A stretch of 47,080 bases of DNA from WFQV01 sp964611145 (lineage in GTDB: Bacteria; Bacteroidota; Ignavibacteria; Ignavibacteriales; Melioribacteraceae): NCBI GenBank assembly GCA_964611145.1, contig CAZSYM010000016.1:1-47080 (forward strand). The letters are read 5' to 3'. The notes under the pieces are model-generated. The model had not been told where the DNA came from, did no database searches, and saw only the letters and a list, made by a program, of their open reading frames with translations. The position numbers were made by a program, and so were the translations under genes. Of this stretch, positions 1 to 10,500 are shown piece by piece. Numbering within the stretch: the stretch's first letter is position 1; every line of letters begins with the position of its first letter.

Positions 1-1922
1 TGTTTAAGAACGAAATTCGTGGGTACCGGACCTTCTTCTTTTTTGACCTTATCTAAGGAAAGTATTTGACCGGTTTTATAATTTCCTAATGCGCGTATGA
101 TTTTAACAGGCCACCAATTGTTTATTGTATCCCTGATAGCGAAAACAGCACCCCAATAAATACCGTTAATATCCGGAACCATATCCTCGAAGTCCGCTCT
201 TCCGAGTTGTCCTAAAACGACTTTCGTATCTCTCTTGAAATATGGTTCCATACGAGCATTGAGGATGGGGCTTAAATCGCAAGCGTCAAAAACATTCTCG
301 AGAAATGTGTCTAAATTCGCTGCGCTATCGATTATCCCGTCTATTGAAGCAAAGTTTCTGAGCCAATCTACATTATCGTTTTGTTCCTCTATCCCGTGAG
401 CGAACATATTCATCCATATGCTACGTCCCGAATTGAAAGTGGGGTTGTAGTAATAGAATTCCCAACTTGACGGGTAATGATTCTCAAGTATGTCGTAGCC
501 CTCGACGATTTTTAGGGAATAACCTTGTAGTTGCTGTGAGTTATGAGCTATCGAGTCGGCTAAGGCTTTTGCATCTTCGAAGCTGTAACTTCCTGCTTTA
601 AATAGATTGATGTCCACGGCTACGTTCTCGTTTGTAACTGTTATTGAATCCGCAAAACCAATGGCATCTATGCCGCCGTCGATATCCAGTTCGCCGTCGT
701 TATTTACGTCCTTAACGGCAAGCGGGTAATAAGTTCCCGGTGCTACGTCTGGAATGGAAAAATTACCGTTTATGTCCGCCACGGCACAATAAGCGAAGTT
801 TGGGTTTTCATCGGTGCCAATAAAATTGTTTGTTGCGAGCAATACAAACGAGTATTGGGGAGAATCGCAGCACTCATCGGTATTTACATGTCCGGAAACC
901 GTATAACCGCTAAAAGTGGGGGCGGTTGTGAATCTTGTCAAGAACGGTTCTTCCATGCTGTATCCCGAAGCCGAGCGGAATCCGTAGATGAGAACGAAGT
1001 AGTCCTTGTTACTTTCGAGAGGTGCAAGAAAGTTTATTCCGAAGTCGTTGAGTTCAATAAAGTCTCTGATACTCCCGAAGTTTGGGATAAGATTAGATAT
1101 AAGATAATTTCCCTCTCCTATGTTCAAATTCTTTCTAAGCGGCATATTAAAGAGAATACTGGGATGTGCGTTTGGCCCTACTCCCGTTGCATTCATTGAC
1201 GGTTGGTAGGAGATGATTTCGAGTGATTGAAAATTTATGTTTACCGAGTCTCTGTTAAAAGTGGTAACCGAGAGCCGATGTCCGAAAGCCACTCTGTCTT
1301 CTCCTTCGAAATCGATTACACCGTTGCCATTTACGTCGTAAATCCCCAAGGGATAATAATCGAGCGGTAAGACGTGGTGAATTGTGAAATTACCGTTATC
1401 GTCCGGTATTGCACAGTATTGGAGACTTGGTCCGTCTTCTATTATTTCCATGAAGTCCGTTGTAGATAAGAACACGGCAATATTTTTCAGATTTGCCCCC
1501 GGTTCTATTTCGATTTGTCCACTGACATCGAAACCGGAGAAGAAAGCGGCGGTAGTGAATTCAATCAATACGGGGTCGGTCATTTGTACACCGTTGTCAC
1601 CGACTAATCCGTAAAGATAAAGAAAATAATTTTTGTTAGCGGTTAAGGGGATCGAGAAGGTAACCGTTTGCCTGTCCGAGCTTATTGTCATGGCATCCGG
1701 GCTAATATCGCCTATGTTGTCGAAAAGGTTAGTGATTAAAAAATTCCCTTCGTGAAATCTCACAATGCTTGTATCGAGCGGCGCGTTGAAGGTAATGCTT
1801 ACCTCGGTATTCAAAGGCACGCCTACGCTACCGTTTGCTGGGGTGCTGGATACAACGGTGAGCTGGGCTTTTAGGGTAGTACTTAAAAGGAACAGCATAA
1901 AAAATAGCGTTAATTTTTTCAT
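1..1922 (-). CDS. Secreted Ig-like (Big_5) repeat protein, probable T9SS cargo, 3' end outside window
   Basis: This reading frame is open on the minus strand from ATG at 1922 to the window edge (about 640 residues). It starts with a signal peptide (MKKLTLFFMLFLLSTTLKAQ) and has a GGAGG ribosome site 9-13 bases upstream. Residues 22-130 resemble a Big_5/SbsA Ig-like domain (STPANGSVGVPLNTEVSITF). A second module follows (VSGQI..., ending in a calcium-loop-like DVNGNGVIDF), and then the pair repeats: another Ig-like domain (YQPSMNATGVGPNAHPSILF) and VSGHV...DVNNDGELDI. About 185 residues without a recognised domain follow. The last visible residues, VPTNFVLK, are what usually precedes QNYPNPFNP in T9SS sorting domains, and the next two bases (CA) fit a Gln codon, so a sorting domain just outside the window is likely. 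Function is unknown; a surface or extracellular structural role is inferred. Confidence 0.85.
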   Translation of the reverse strand, partial: MKKLTLFFMLFLLSTTLKAQLTVVSSTPANGSVGVPLNTEVSITFNAPLDTSIVRFHEGNFLITNLFDNIGDISPDAMTISSDRQTVTFSIPLTANKNYFLYLYGLVGDNGVQMTDPVLIEFTTAAFFSGFDVSGQIEIEPGANLKNIAVFLSTTDFMEIIEDGPSLQYCAIPDDNGNFTIHHVLPLDYYPLGIYDVNGNGVIDFEGEDRVAFGHRLSVTTFNRDSVNINFQSLEIISYQPSMNATGVGPNAHPSILFNMPLRKNLNIGEGNYLISNLIPNFGSIRDFIELNDFGINFLAPLESNKDYFVLIYGFRSASGYSMEEPFLTRFTTAPTFSGYTVSGHVNTDECCDSPQYSFVLLATNNFIGTDENPNFAYCAVADINGNFSIPDVAPGTYYPLAVKDVNNDGELDIDGGIDAIGFADSITVTNENVAVDINLFKAGSYSFEDAKALADSIAHNSQQLQGYSLKIVEGYDILENHYPSSWEFYYYNPTFNSGRSIWMNMFAHGIEEQNDNVDWLRNFASIDGIIDSAANLDTFLENVFDACDLSPILNARMEPYFKRDTKVVLGQLGRADFEDMVPDINGIYWGAVFAIRDTINNWWPVKIIRALGNYKTGQILSLDKVKKEEGPVPTNFVLK

Positions 1923-1958
1923 TTCTTCTTCCTCCGGAAAATTTACACTACTAAAATA

Positions 1959-2008
1959 AGCTATTCAGAATAGCTGTCAGTGATTTGAATCAAAACTTAT
2001 TGCAATAA
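1959..2008. promoter_or_regulatory. Cluster of palindromes with a CRP/FNR-like box
   Basis: The 91-base gap between the dihydropyrimidinase stop and the next minus-strand start holds three dyads. AGCTATTC-A-GAATAGCT lies at 1959-1975, GTGAT-TTGA-ATCAA at 1980-1993, and TTATTGCAATAA at 1997-2008. The middle one matches the CRP/FNR family pattern TTGAT-N4-ATCAA at 9 of 10 positions. It could be an operator for the secreted protein that starts at 1922. No convincing -33/-7 promoter pair was seen beside it. Confidence 0.35.
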
Positions 2009-2013
2009 ATTTC

Positions 2014-3399
2014 TTAATTGTTCGAGTTAAACGTTTTGCGTTGTAGATATTTCCCGGAGCCTTTGGTACCGAGAAAATTTTTGTGTTCTACAAGTAGTTC
2101 ACCTCTTCGGAAAACATGGGTTATTTCCCCTTTGATTTTCATTCCTTCGTAAGGATTATAATCGACGTTCATATGGTGGGTGGTGGCGGATATGGTTCTT
2201 TCCGCCTTGGGGTCGAGTAGGAAAATGTCGGCATCCGAACCTTCTCTTAAGGTTCCTTTCCGCGGGAAAAGTCCGAAAAGTTTTGCGGGATTTGTCGAGA
2301 TCAATTTAACGAATTGATTGAGCGTTAATTTGTTTTTCCCGACTCCCTCCGAGAAGAGTAAAGGAATTCTGTCCTCGATGCCGGGGAGTCCGTTGGGAAT
2401 CTTGTTGAATGCTTCCCGTCCCAAATCCTTTTGCCCGTGGAAATTAAAAGGGCAATGGTCGGTTGAAACAATCTGCAGCTCGCCCTTTTTTAATCCGTCC
2501 CATAGAGCCTCGTTATCTTTCTTTTTTCTTAACGGTGGGGAACAAATGTATTTCGCACTCTCGAAATCGGGCAATTCCAAATAAGAATCGTCAAGGAATA
2601 AATATTGCGGACAAGTTTCCGCTAATACTTTTAATCCTCTGCGTCTGGCTTCAACAATTTGATTCAGAGATTCCTCTGCGGTTACGTGCACAATATAAAC
2701 GTTGGCGCCAGCGGCGTTTGCGAGATAAATTGCCCGATTAACGGCTTCCGCCTCCAGCAACGGGGGACGACTTAATGCATGGTATTTCGGTTCGGTTTTC
2801 CCCTCTGCAATCAGACTGCGAACGTTGAAATCCACCACGTCCCCGTTTTCGGCGTGTACCAGGACGGTAATGTTCTTTCGGGCGGCGACTTGCATCACGC
2901 GGTAAATTTCTTCGTCATTTAGTTGAAGAATATTTTTATATGCCATGTAAACTTTTATGCTTGTAATTCCCCACGAGGGAAGGGCTTCCATTTCCTTGAG
3001 AATATGATTGTTCACTTCTATGACGGACATGTGAAAACCGTAATCTATAACGGCTTTCCCTTCGGCTTTGTTCAACCATTCGTCGAAAGCCGAACGTAAG
3101 GTTTCCCCTTTACGGGGAGTCGGGAAATCGATATGTGTTGTGGTCCCTCCGAAAGCGGCGGCGATATGACCGCTATAAAAATCATCCGAGGAAACCGTTA
3201 TCCCAACGTCCAAATCCAGATGCGTGTGGACGTCTATTCCGCCCGGGAAGACGTAAAGTCCGGAAGCATCAATTGTATTTGCCGAGGAGATATTTAGGGA
3301 TTTTTCTATGGCGGAGATTTTTTCGTCTTCTATTAGAACATCGGCGGTTTTAATTTCGTTTTCCGTGACTACCGTACCGTTTTTAATTAATGTTCTCAT
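2014..3399 (-). CDS. hydA: Dihydropyrimidinase / D-hydantoinase
   Basis: This 461-aa amidohydrolase-fold enzyme should hydrolyse the ring of 5,6-dihydropyrimidines or hydantoins to N-carbamoyl amino acids in the cytoplasm. All expected metal ligands are visible: H58 and H60 in DVHTH, the carbamylated lysine K149 in SIKVYMAYK, H182 in VHAENGD, H238 in YIVHVT, and D314 in STDHCPF. The segment GQKDLGREAFNKIPNGLPG near residue 325 is characteristic of the dihydropyrimidinase branch rather than allantoinase or dihydroorotase. Length is normal for the family. No other pyrimidine-degradation gene is adjacent, so substrate choice cannot be read from context. It is transcribed alone or with the downstream secreted-protein gene. 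A perfect 21-bp palindrome sits 21 bases upstream of the ATG and may regulate it. Confidence 0.93.
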   Translation of the reverse strand: MRTLIKNGTVVTENEIKTADVLIEDEKISAIEKSLNISSANTIDASGLYVFPGGIDVHTHLDLDVGITVSSDDFYSGHIAAAFGGTTTHIDFPTPRKGETLRSAFDEWLNKAEGKAVIDYGFHMSVIEVNNHILKEMEALPSWGITSIKVYMAYKNILQLNDEEIYRVMQVAARKNITVLVHAENGDVVDFNVRSLIAEGKTEPKYHALSRPPLLEAEAVNRAIYLANAAGANVYIVHVTAEESLNQIVEARRRGLKVLAETCPQYLFLDDSYLELPDFESAKYICSPPLRKKKDNEALWDGLKKGELQIVSTDHCPFNFHGQKDLGREAFNKIPNGLPGIEDRIPLLFSEGVGKNKLTLNQFVKLISTNPAKLFGLFPRKGTLREGSDADIFLLDPKAERTISATTHHMNVDYNPYEGMKIKGEITHVFRRGELLVEHKNFLGTKGSGKYLQRKTFNSNN

Positions 3400-3419
3400 T
3401 GGAATCGACCCCTTAATTC

Positions 3420-3478
3420 GCAGTAAAATTATTTTACTGCAGGAAAATTAAAAATAAAAAAAACATTTTACTAATGTT
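3420..3478. promoter_or_regulatory. Palindromic operator candidates between divergent genes
   Basis: GCAGTAAAAT-T-ATTTTACTGC (3420-3440) is a perfect dyad with 10-base arms, immediately upstream of the dihydropyrimidinase gene on the minus strand. A second dyad, AACATT-TTACT-AATGTT, lies at 3462-3478. Both contain ATTTTACT in the same orientation, about 38 bases apart. This divergent 134-base region feeds both the dihydropyrimidinase and the outer-membrane gene starting at 3534. A DNA-binding regulator is inferred; none is encoded next to it. Confidence 0.4.
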
Positions 3479-3533
3479 AAACTATTTTTTTTCTTATATT
3501 ATTTTCGAAAATTCAAGTTTTTAGAGAGGGGAG

Positions 3534-4382
3534 ATGCGTAGATTTTTAATTGCTATGAGTATATTGTTTTCTTTGAATGTCGTTCTCCGAGCGGAGGATA
3601 GCCTTGCCGTTTATAATAGATTAAAAACTTTGGCGGGGGAAGATACCGCGCATGCGTTAGTAATCCGAATGGGGGATGGTTCCGAGCTTGTTTGTAAAAT
3701 CCGTTCTTTGGATACTTCCGCCGTAAAGGTGATTACACTCGATGGCGTAGAGGCGCGGGTTATGCTGCGGAACATTGTGTCGGTTAAAAGGCTTTCCCTA
3801 AGTGTTAGTAACGGAGGTTTTCTTGGGGACAGACTTTTCTTTGCTCCCACGGGCAATTTGATTAGTCCGGGTATGGTATATCTCAACGATGTTCAAATAT
3901 TTTTCCCCGAGCTTTTTATTGGTGTTACGGATTATTCTATGGTGGGCTTAGGAGTTCCGCTACTCTTTTATGACGGCGTGAGCGCTTTTTATTTTACGGC
4001 TAAAGTTAGTCTGTTTAATTATAACTCGTTTCATTCGGCTTTTGGCGGAACGATGGTGATAGGAAAAGGGGGAGCTTTGGCGGCGCCTTTTGTTGCAGGG
4101 ACGTTTAATTTAGAAAGACTATCCGTTACATTCGGAACTATGGGGTATTTGCCTTTGGCGAGCGATATTAAGCATTGGCTATATTACGGCGGGGCGATAT
4201 TTCGATTTAGCCGAAGATTTGGCGTTATGACGGAGGAATGGCTTTTGACGGGCGATGGGATTTTTTCCCTTGGATTTCGCTATTTCGGGGATAATGTGGG
4301 TGTGGACTTGGGATTGTTCAGAACGTTTAAAGCCGAAAAGAATAACTTGATTCCCTGGTTAGGTGCTTCGGTTAAATTTTAA
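3534..4382 (+). CDS. Predicted outer-membrane protein with SH3/Sm-like N-terminal domain
   Basis: This 282-aa protein has a signal peptide (MRRFLIAMSILFSLNVVLRA) and a good ribosome site (GAGGGGAG) before the ATG. Residues about 40-85 (RMGDGSELVCKIRSLDTSAV ... RNIVSVKRL) have the alternating pattern of a small SH3/Sm-like beta-barrel of the kind that reads a gdG...G.i..l....v..i..I.. consensus. From about residue 95 the sequence is rich in alternating aromatic and glycine residues and ends in ASVKF, as outer-membrane beta-barrels do. I cannot name a family. It precedes the giant repeat-protein gene by 145 bases on the same strand, so shared expression is possible but not shown. Confidence 0.75.
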   Translation: MRRFLIAMSILFSLNVVLRAEDSLAVYNRLKTLAGEDTAHALVIRMGDGSELVCKIRSLDTSAVKVITLDGVEARVMLRNIVSVKRLSLSVSNGGFLGDRLFFAPTGNLISPGMVYLNDVQIFFPELFIGVTDYSMVGLGVPLLFYDGVSAFYFTAKVSLFNYNSFHSAFGGTMVIGKGGALAAPFVAGTFNLERLSVTFGTMGYLPLASDIKHWLYYGGAIFRFSRRFGVMTEEWLLTGDGIFSLGFRYFGDNVGVDLGLFRTFKAEKNNLIPWLGASVKF

Positions 4383-4527
4383 TTCATGTTTGCAATAGTT
4401 GTTGGTTTGCCGTATTTTAAAAATATCAACTTTATTCTCACATTTACGATAATAATTTTTAAGCCTGAAATTACTTGGCGGATTAAACTTCCTCGGAAAA
4501 GATTAATAATTTAAGGGTTGGCATAAA

Positions 4528-7500
4528 ATGAAAAGGTTTTATCTAATCGCTATCTTCCTCGCTTTTTTTCAAACGGTAATATTGGGAACGTCCAAAGAGC
4601 CAATAACTTTACGTTCGGAGAATCAAACCATTTTACTTTATCCCGCGCGCGGTTATAGTGCTTCGGGAAATTTGCAACTTAAATTGTTTTTTGCGCCTAC
4701 GGATAGCATTGTTCTTATGTGGTCAAAGGCGCTTTCCGATCCGAACATGAAATTGAAAGTCGGGAAGGAATCCGGTAGTTACAACGTGGGGTCACTGTCC
4801 GTTTCGGGAGTAAGAAAAGCCTTTGTGCCGGGTGAGGCACCGCTTAATTTGGGTACCGGTAGATACTACGCTCTTATTACGAACTCCGAGAAGAACACGT
4901 TTGACGAGATAGAACGGGACCATGCGGCGAATCCCTCGGTGGAATTTTCCAATGAAATTCAATTTATTGTGGAGGCTCCGAATGCACCCGTTCCCATTTC
5001 TCCGCGAGGCGAGATAACCGATGCCACCCCTCTTTTTCAATGGGATGCTATCCCAGGTGTCCCCGCTTATTGGTTAATAGTTTCCAGCACGCCTTTTTCG
5101 GTCGTTACTCTCCCGAGTGGGGAGATTAGTGTGCAGGGAGCTAATATTGTGTGGAATTACATTACTACGGAAACGAGCGTGCGCTACGGAGATATAAATT
5201 CGGATTCGCCTTATAATACGGAGGCGGCTCCGCTTCTTAGCGGTAATGAATATAATTATACCATTTTGAATCTTTACGACGAAAAAGATATTTCCTATGC
5301 AAGCACGGTTTTCAGCGGTGCTTTTTCTTTTACTTATAAAGCTAAGCAGAAAATCGATGCGCCCGTTTTGGTCGCACCTCTCGATAGCTCCACAATTTAC
5401 GGCGAGGAAACAATTAGATTTTCCTGGGACCCCGTCCAGAATGCAAATAGTTATACGGTTTATCTTTATCAACGAGTCCAAAGTTTTGCGGGGAATGACC
5501 AGCAAATAGATATTCCGATTTGGAACACTTCAACGACCAATACCTCCGTTAATTATCCCGCTCTTTCCACTCTTACGCGAGGCTCTTATGTTTGGAACGT
5601 AATGGCAACGGATGCCGAAGGTAACGGAGCTTTAAGTCAAACTTTCCTTTTTAATTACGTTGTGGAAATGGGCGCTTTTCGCGTCCAAGCTATTTCCACT
5701 CTGACGGGGGAAAATTTAATTGGTTTTCAAGTGGAGGCAAATGCGGTTAGCGGTGGAGTCTCCCCTGCTAATCCTTTTATTGTAACAAATTCCCGGACAT
5801 ATACGGATAGCCTGGTTGTGGGCACTTATAATTTTGTCGGTAGCAAGGACGGTTATTTCGATTCCACATTTACTTATGAGGTTAAAAAAGGGGAGTTGAC
5901 GGAAGTTAAAATTTATCTTCGTCCTTATCCTTCTATTATTTCCGGAACGGTTGTCGATCAGGACGGAAAAAATCTTGACGGCGCAACGGTGGAAATCGAG
6001 AACATTTTGAACGGAAATACTTATTCGGCGAATACGTCTATCAACGGGACTTTTTCCATAGTGGCACCGAAAGGAACATATTCTTTGAGGGCATTTAAAG
6101 CGGGATATATATCTTCTTCCCCTATAACAATTACTGCGGACGATAATCAGTATGCTCTTTCTCAAGCGATTGTGCTGGTGCTCGATAAGGCTACTGTGGC
6201 GGGAAAAGTATTGAACGATGAAGGGAAAGCGGTTATTTTGGCTACCGTAAAAGCTACCAAGGGTGGCGATGTTTTGCAAACGGTTACGAACGAGGAGGGA
6301 GCATATTCCTTCGATTTGACTTCCGGGACGTGGAAATTGGAATGCGAGAAAACGGGATTCATTAGTCCCGACCCCTCATATGTAAACCTTGCCGCGGGAG
6401 ATAATGTTCAGAACCAAAATTTGATTCTTACGCCGCGTGCAAATCAGGTAACCGGCTTTGTTTATAAAGTTTTATCCGAAGGGGGAACCACGCCTTTTGA
6501 AAATGTTACCGTGACGGCTGTGCCCGATGCGGGGAATGTTGTAACTACGCAAACAAGTTCGGGTGGACATTACAACTTGAGTCTGAAAAGCGGTTCATAT
6601 ACAATTTCCGCTTCCAAGCAGGGTTATACTTCGAGCAAAAGTGTGCAATTAACCCTTACGGTTGCCGAAACCGTGTCGGATATTAATTTTACCCTTACTC
6701 CCAATCCCTCCGTTATTCGGGGAACCGTATCGGATGCAAACGGAAATCCCATAGGGGGGGCAAAAATAACGGCGGACGGAGCACAAGCGCAAAGTTTACC
6801 CAACGGTAGCTATTCGCTTAGCGTTTCCGCCGGTACTTTCGACGTTACCGCCTACAAGGATGGTTATATTACCAGCGAACCCAAGAAGGTAAGCGTTTCT
6901 CCAGGACAAACTTTAACGGGAATAAATTTCGTGCTGACTCCGAATGCGGGAGTGATAGCCGGTAAAGTGACCAGCGGAGGACAACCTGTCAACGGCGCTA
7001 CTGTGGAGGCTACTAATGGCAACGCAGATTTTACCGTAACTACCGACGCGGAAGGGAAATATTCTTTTAGTATTGAACCCGGCACCTGGAATGTGAGCGC
7101 TGTTAAAACCGGCTTTGTAAAGAGTGCGGCAAAAACTATTACCGTTGGACCTGGGCAACAGAGCATGAACAATAATTTCGAACTGGTGCGTAATATCGCT
7201 ACGATAAACGGAACGGTGGAAAGCGGGCTGGGTCCCGTTTCGGGAGCGGAAATAACAATTACCGAGACGGGTAATCAATCCAATAGCTTGAATACGGTCA
7301 GTGCGGAGAACGGTTCTTTTTCCGCTCAAGTGGAGGCGGGAAAATCTTACAATGTTAAGGTTACCAAAAAGGGCTATGCGGATTATAATTATTCTACGGC
7401 TGTTCTTGGCGTTTCTTCCGTAACGACCTTGAATGTGCATTTGAATGCTAATCCTTCCTCGCTTTCAGGAACGGTTAGAAATAATGCGGGAAAAATCTTG

Positions 7501-10500
7501 GAGGGAGCGACCGTAAAGGTTTATAAAAACGGTTCACTTACTGCGGAAAAGAACACCGCTTATAACGGCTCTTATGAAATCGGACTTTCCGCCGGTTCTT
7601 ATAAAGTCGTGGCTTCGAAAGCGGGATATTTGCCAGACAGCGTTAACGTGAATGTGCAAGTGGGCGAAAATCTAACGGGCATTGATTTTACTCTTACGGA
7701 AAACTTCGCCGTTATTACGGGGACGGTTGCGGATAAAACCGGCAAAGCGCTGGAGAACGTAACTATTAATTTGACCGGTACGAACGGAAACGCCACTTTT
7801 TCTACCGATGCAAACGGAAGTTTCCTTTATTCCCGACTTTTGGGCGGGACGTATGAAATAGCTTTTTCCAAAGAAGGATATGCGGATACGACTATTTCCG
7901 GTTACGTTGTGCACGACGGCGAATCCAAAATTTTGAACGTGGAAATGTATTCTCTTGACGGCAGTGTAAACGGAACGATTAAGGACAGCAAAGGTAACGC
8001 TCTCGAAGGTGCAACGGTCATGCTCTTCAATTCCGATAAAAGTTACAATGCTCTTACGGCGTCGGACGGTTCTTATCAAATAAATGCTGTCGCTTATGGG
8101 ATGTATAATCTTACCGCACTTAAGGCTGGATTTACTTCGACGGATACTTTAAGTGTTTCTGTTACTAAAGATGCTCCTTCCGTTAAAGTGGACTTTAATG
8201 CTTTGACGGAAAACAATGCGGAGGTGCGGGGAAAAATTACCGATGAAAACGGGAATCCCCTTGCCGATGTGAGCGTGAGCGTATCCGGTTCGTACGGTTC
8301 CGGTAATGCGGTTACGGATAATTCGGGGAATTTTGCTATATCTGCTCTTACTCCCGGCTCTTACTCCCTGAGCGCTTTCAAGGATGATTATTCAACTGTG
8401 GATACAACCGTGAATATTACCGGCACGGTAACCGTGAATTTGACTCTTATTAAAAATAAAGCGACTATTGAAGGCGTCGTGGCGGATGAATTGGGACAAC
8501 CTTTGCCTTTCTTGCCCCAGATAGAAGCCGTGGCGAATACGGGACAGAATTATATGACTCTTGCAAATTCTACCGGTATTTTCCAATTCGACGAGGTGGC
8601 GGATGATGCCGAATACATGATTTTTACAAATATTTATAAGGAAGGTTATTCGAACGATACTGTGCAGGTTTCCGTGCCTAAGGGGGCGAATAAAATTGAA
8701 AATGTAAAACTTGAGATTAAGGTCAACAATTCTCAAATCAAAGGTTCAACCGATATTGGAGGCGTAGCGATTTCCGTTACGAATAAGGGAACCGGTGAAA
8801 AGAAAATTTACACTTCCGCTTCCGATGGTAGTTTCTTTGTGAACTTTTTGAGAGCCGGAAATTACAATCTGACGCCACAGAAAGCAGGTTATGTTTTTAC
8901 GCCTTCTTCGAAGGATGTTACTCTTTCCATCTCCGATACGGCTGTTGTGAATTTTACGGCGCGTGCCAATACGGGTAATTTAACCGTTAACGCTTTGGCT
9001 TCCGCGGGACAAGGCTTGGAGCAGGTGGATATCTCGGTTGTAAGTTCCGATACCGTACATGTTTTCAACGGAAAAACGGATGCGGAGGGTAAGGCGGAAT
9101 TTAAGGACATTCCCGCTGCCACGTATATTATTCGTGCTTCGAAGCAAGGTTATACGGCTGTGCCGGAATCCTTTACTAAATCGATAAGCGCCGGTGCGGA
9201 CGTCTCCGTCGGTTTCACTATGACGGAAAATACCGGAGGCGTTAGCGGTAAAGTGTTGGAAAACGGCTCCACACCGGTGGCTAACATTAATGTTAAATTG
9301 CTTTTTGAAAACTCCGGGGAATCGAAATTCGCTACGACGGATAATTCGGGCAAATACGAGTTTTCCGAGTTAACCGGCGGGGAGGTGGAAGTAACCGCCG
9401 TACAACCCGGTTTTGTTTCTGATACTTTGAAGTTTAACCTCTCTCCCGGTGTCCGCCTGACAGATAAAAACATTACCGTGATTGCTTCGGTGGTAAAAAT
9501 AAAGGGGAAAGTCGTTTACCGTGGAGCGGGAGTTCGGGGAGTCAAGATTTCGTTGACTTCTACTAATACTTTCGAGGCGGAAACAGATGCTAACGGTGTT
9601 TTCCTCTTCGATAATATCCCTATTAAAAGCGGCGTGAACGATACCACGATTTACGATGTTCGAATCAATGACGCTCGTTATCCTTCGATAGGCGAGGTGC
9701 TTAAATTAACCTCCGCGGATTTGGGAAAGACCGTTACATTGGCGGATTTCTTGATTCCGAGCGGGCAGATTATTTTGAATTTTAGCGACGGTAAAAATCC
9801 GCTGGGCGGGGTTTCGGTAACGTTTTCGGAACCATCGGGACAGACGACCACTATGGTTACTGCTTCCGACGGACAATTTAAAAGCGCCGCAAATTTGAAA
9901 GCGGGAACTTATTCCATAAGCGCTAAGAAGGAAAATTATCTTGTTCCCGAAGCTAAGTATTTGAGCGTTTCTTTGCCGACGGATACTTCCGTTGTCGAAA
10001 GAAAAATATTGATTCCTTTCGAAATACACCCTATCGATTCCCTTGCGGCGGATGAGAACGGCATTGTGAAAATAACTTTTTCCCTCGATGCTTCCGCTTA
10101 TTCGGGGAAATTATTCTATAGACGTGCAAGCTCTGGAATTTTCATGGAAACAGATCTTGCTAAACATGACGGTTATTTTGAAGGAATTATCCCCGCTCAA
10201 TTTTCAATGGAAGAAATCCTCTATTATTCCGAAATTGTGAATGCTACCGATTCAATCGAATATACTTCCGATGTTTATTCGATTAAACCGAGCGCCAAAG
10301 GAATTCTTACTTATCTTTCCGTGGCGCCTGCTATTCAGGGAATATTGTTGCGAACGGGCGATATTTATAGATTGACTCTTAAAGTGCGCGACGGCTTGAA
10401 CAATGATTTATCGAAGAATTTCGTGGGCAGTAATCCGAAAGGGACTATTACTTGGGAAGTTGACAAGCCCGATTCCGTATCCGTTAAGGTTACGGATTCG

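Noticed and set aside
855..1959. Plus-strand open frames in the first 2 kb
   Set aside because: They are antisense to the minus-strand secreted-protein gene, which has a signal peptide, ribosome site and recognisable repeats over the whole stretch.
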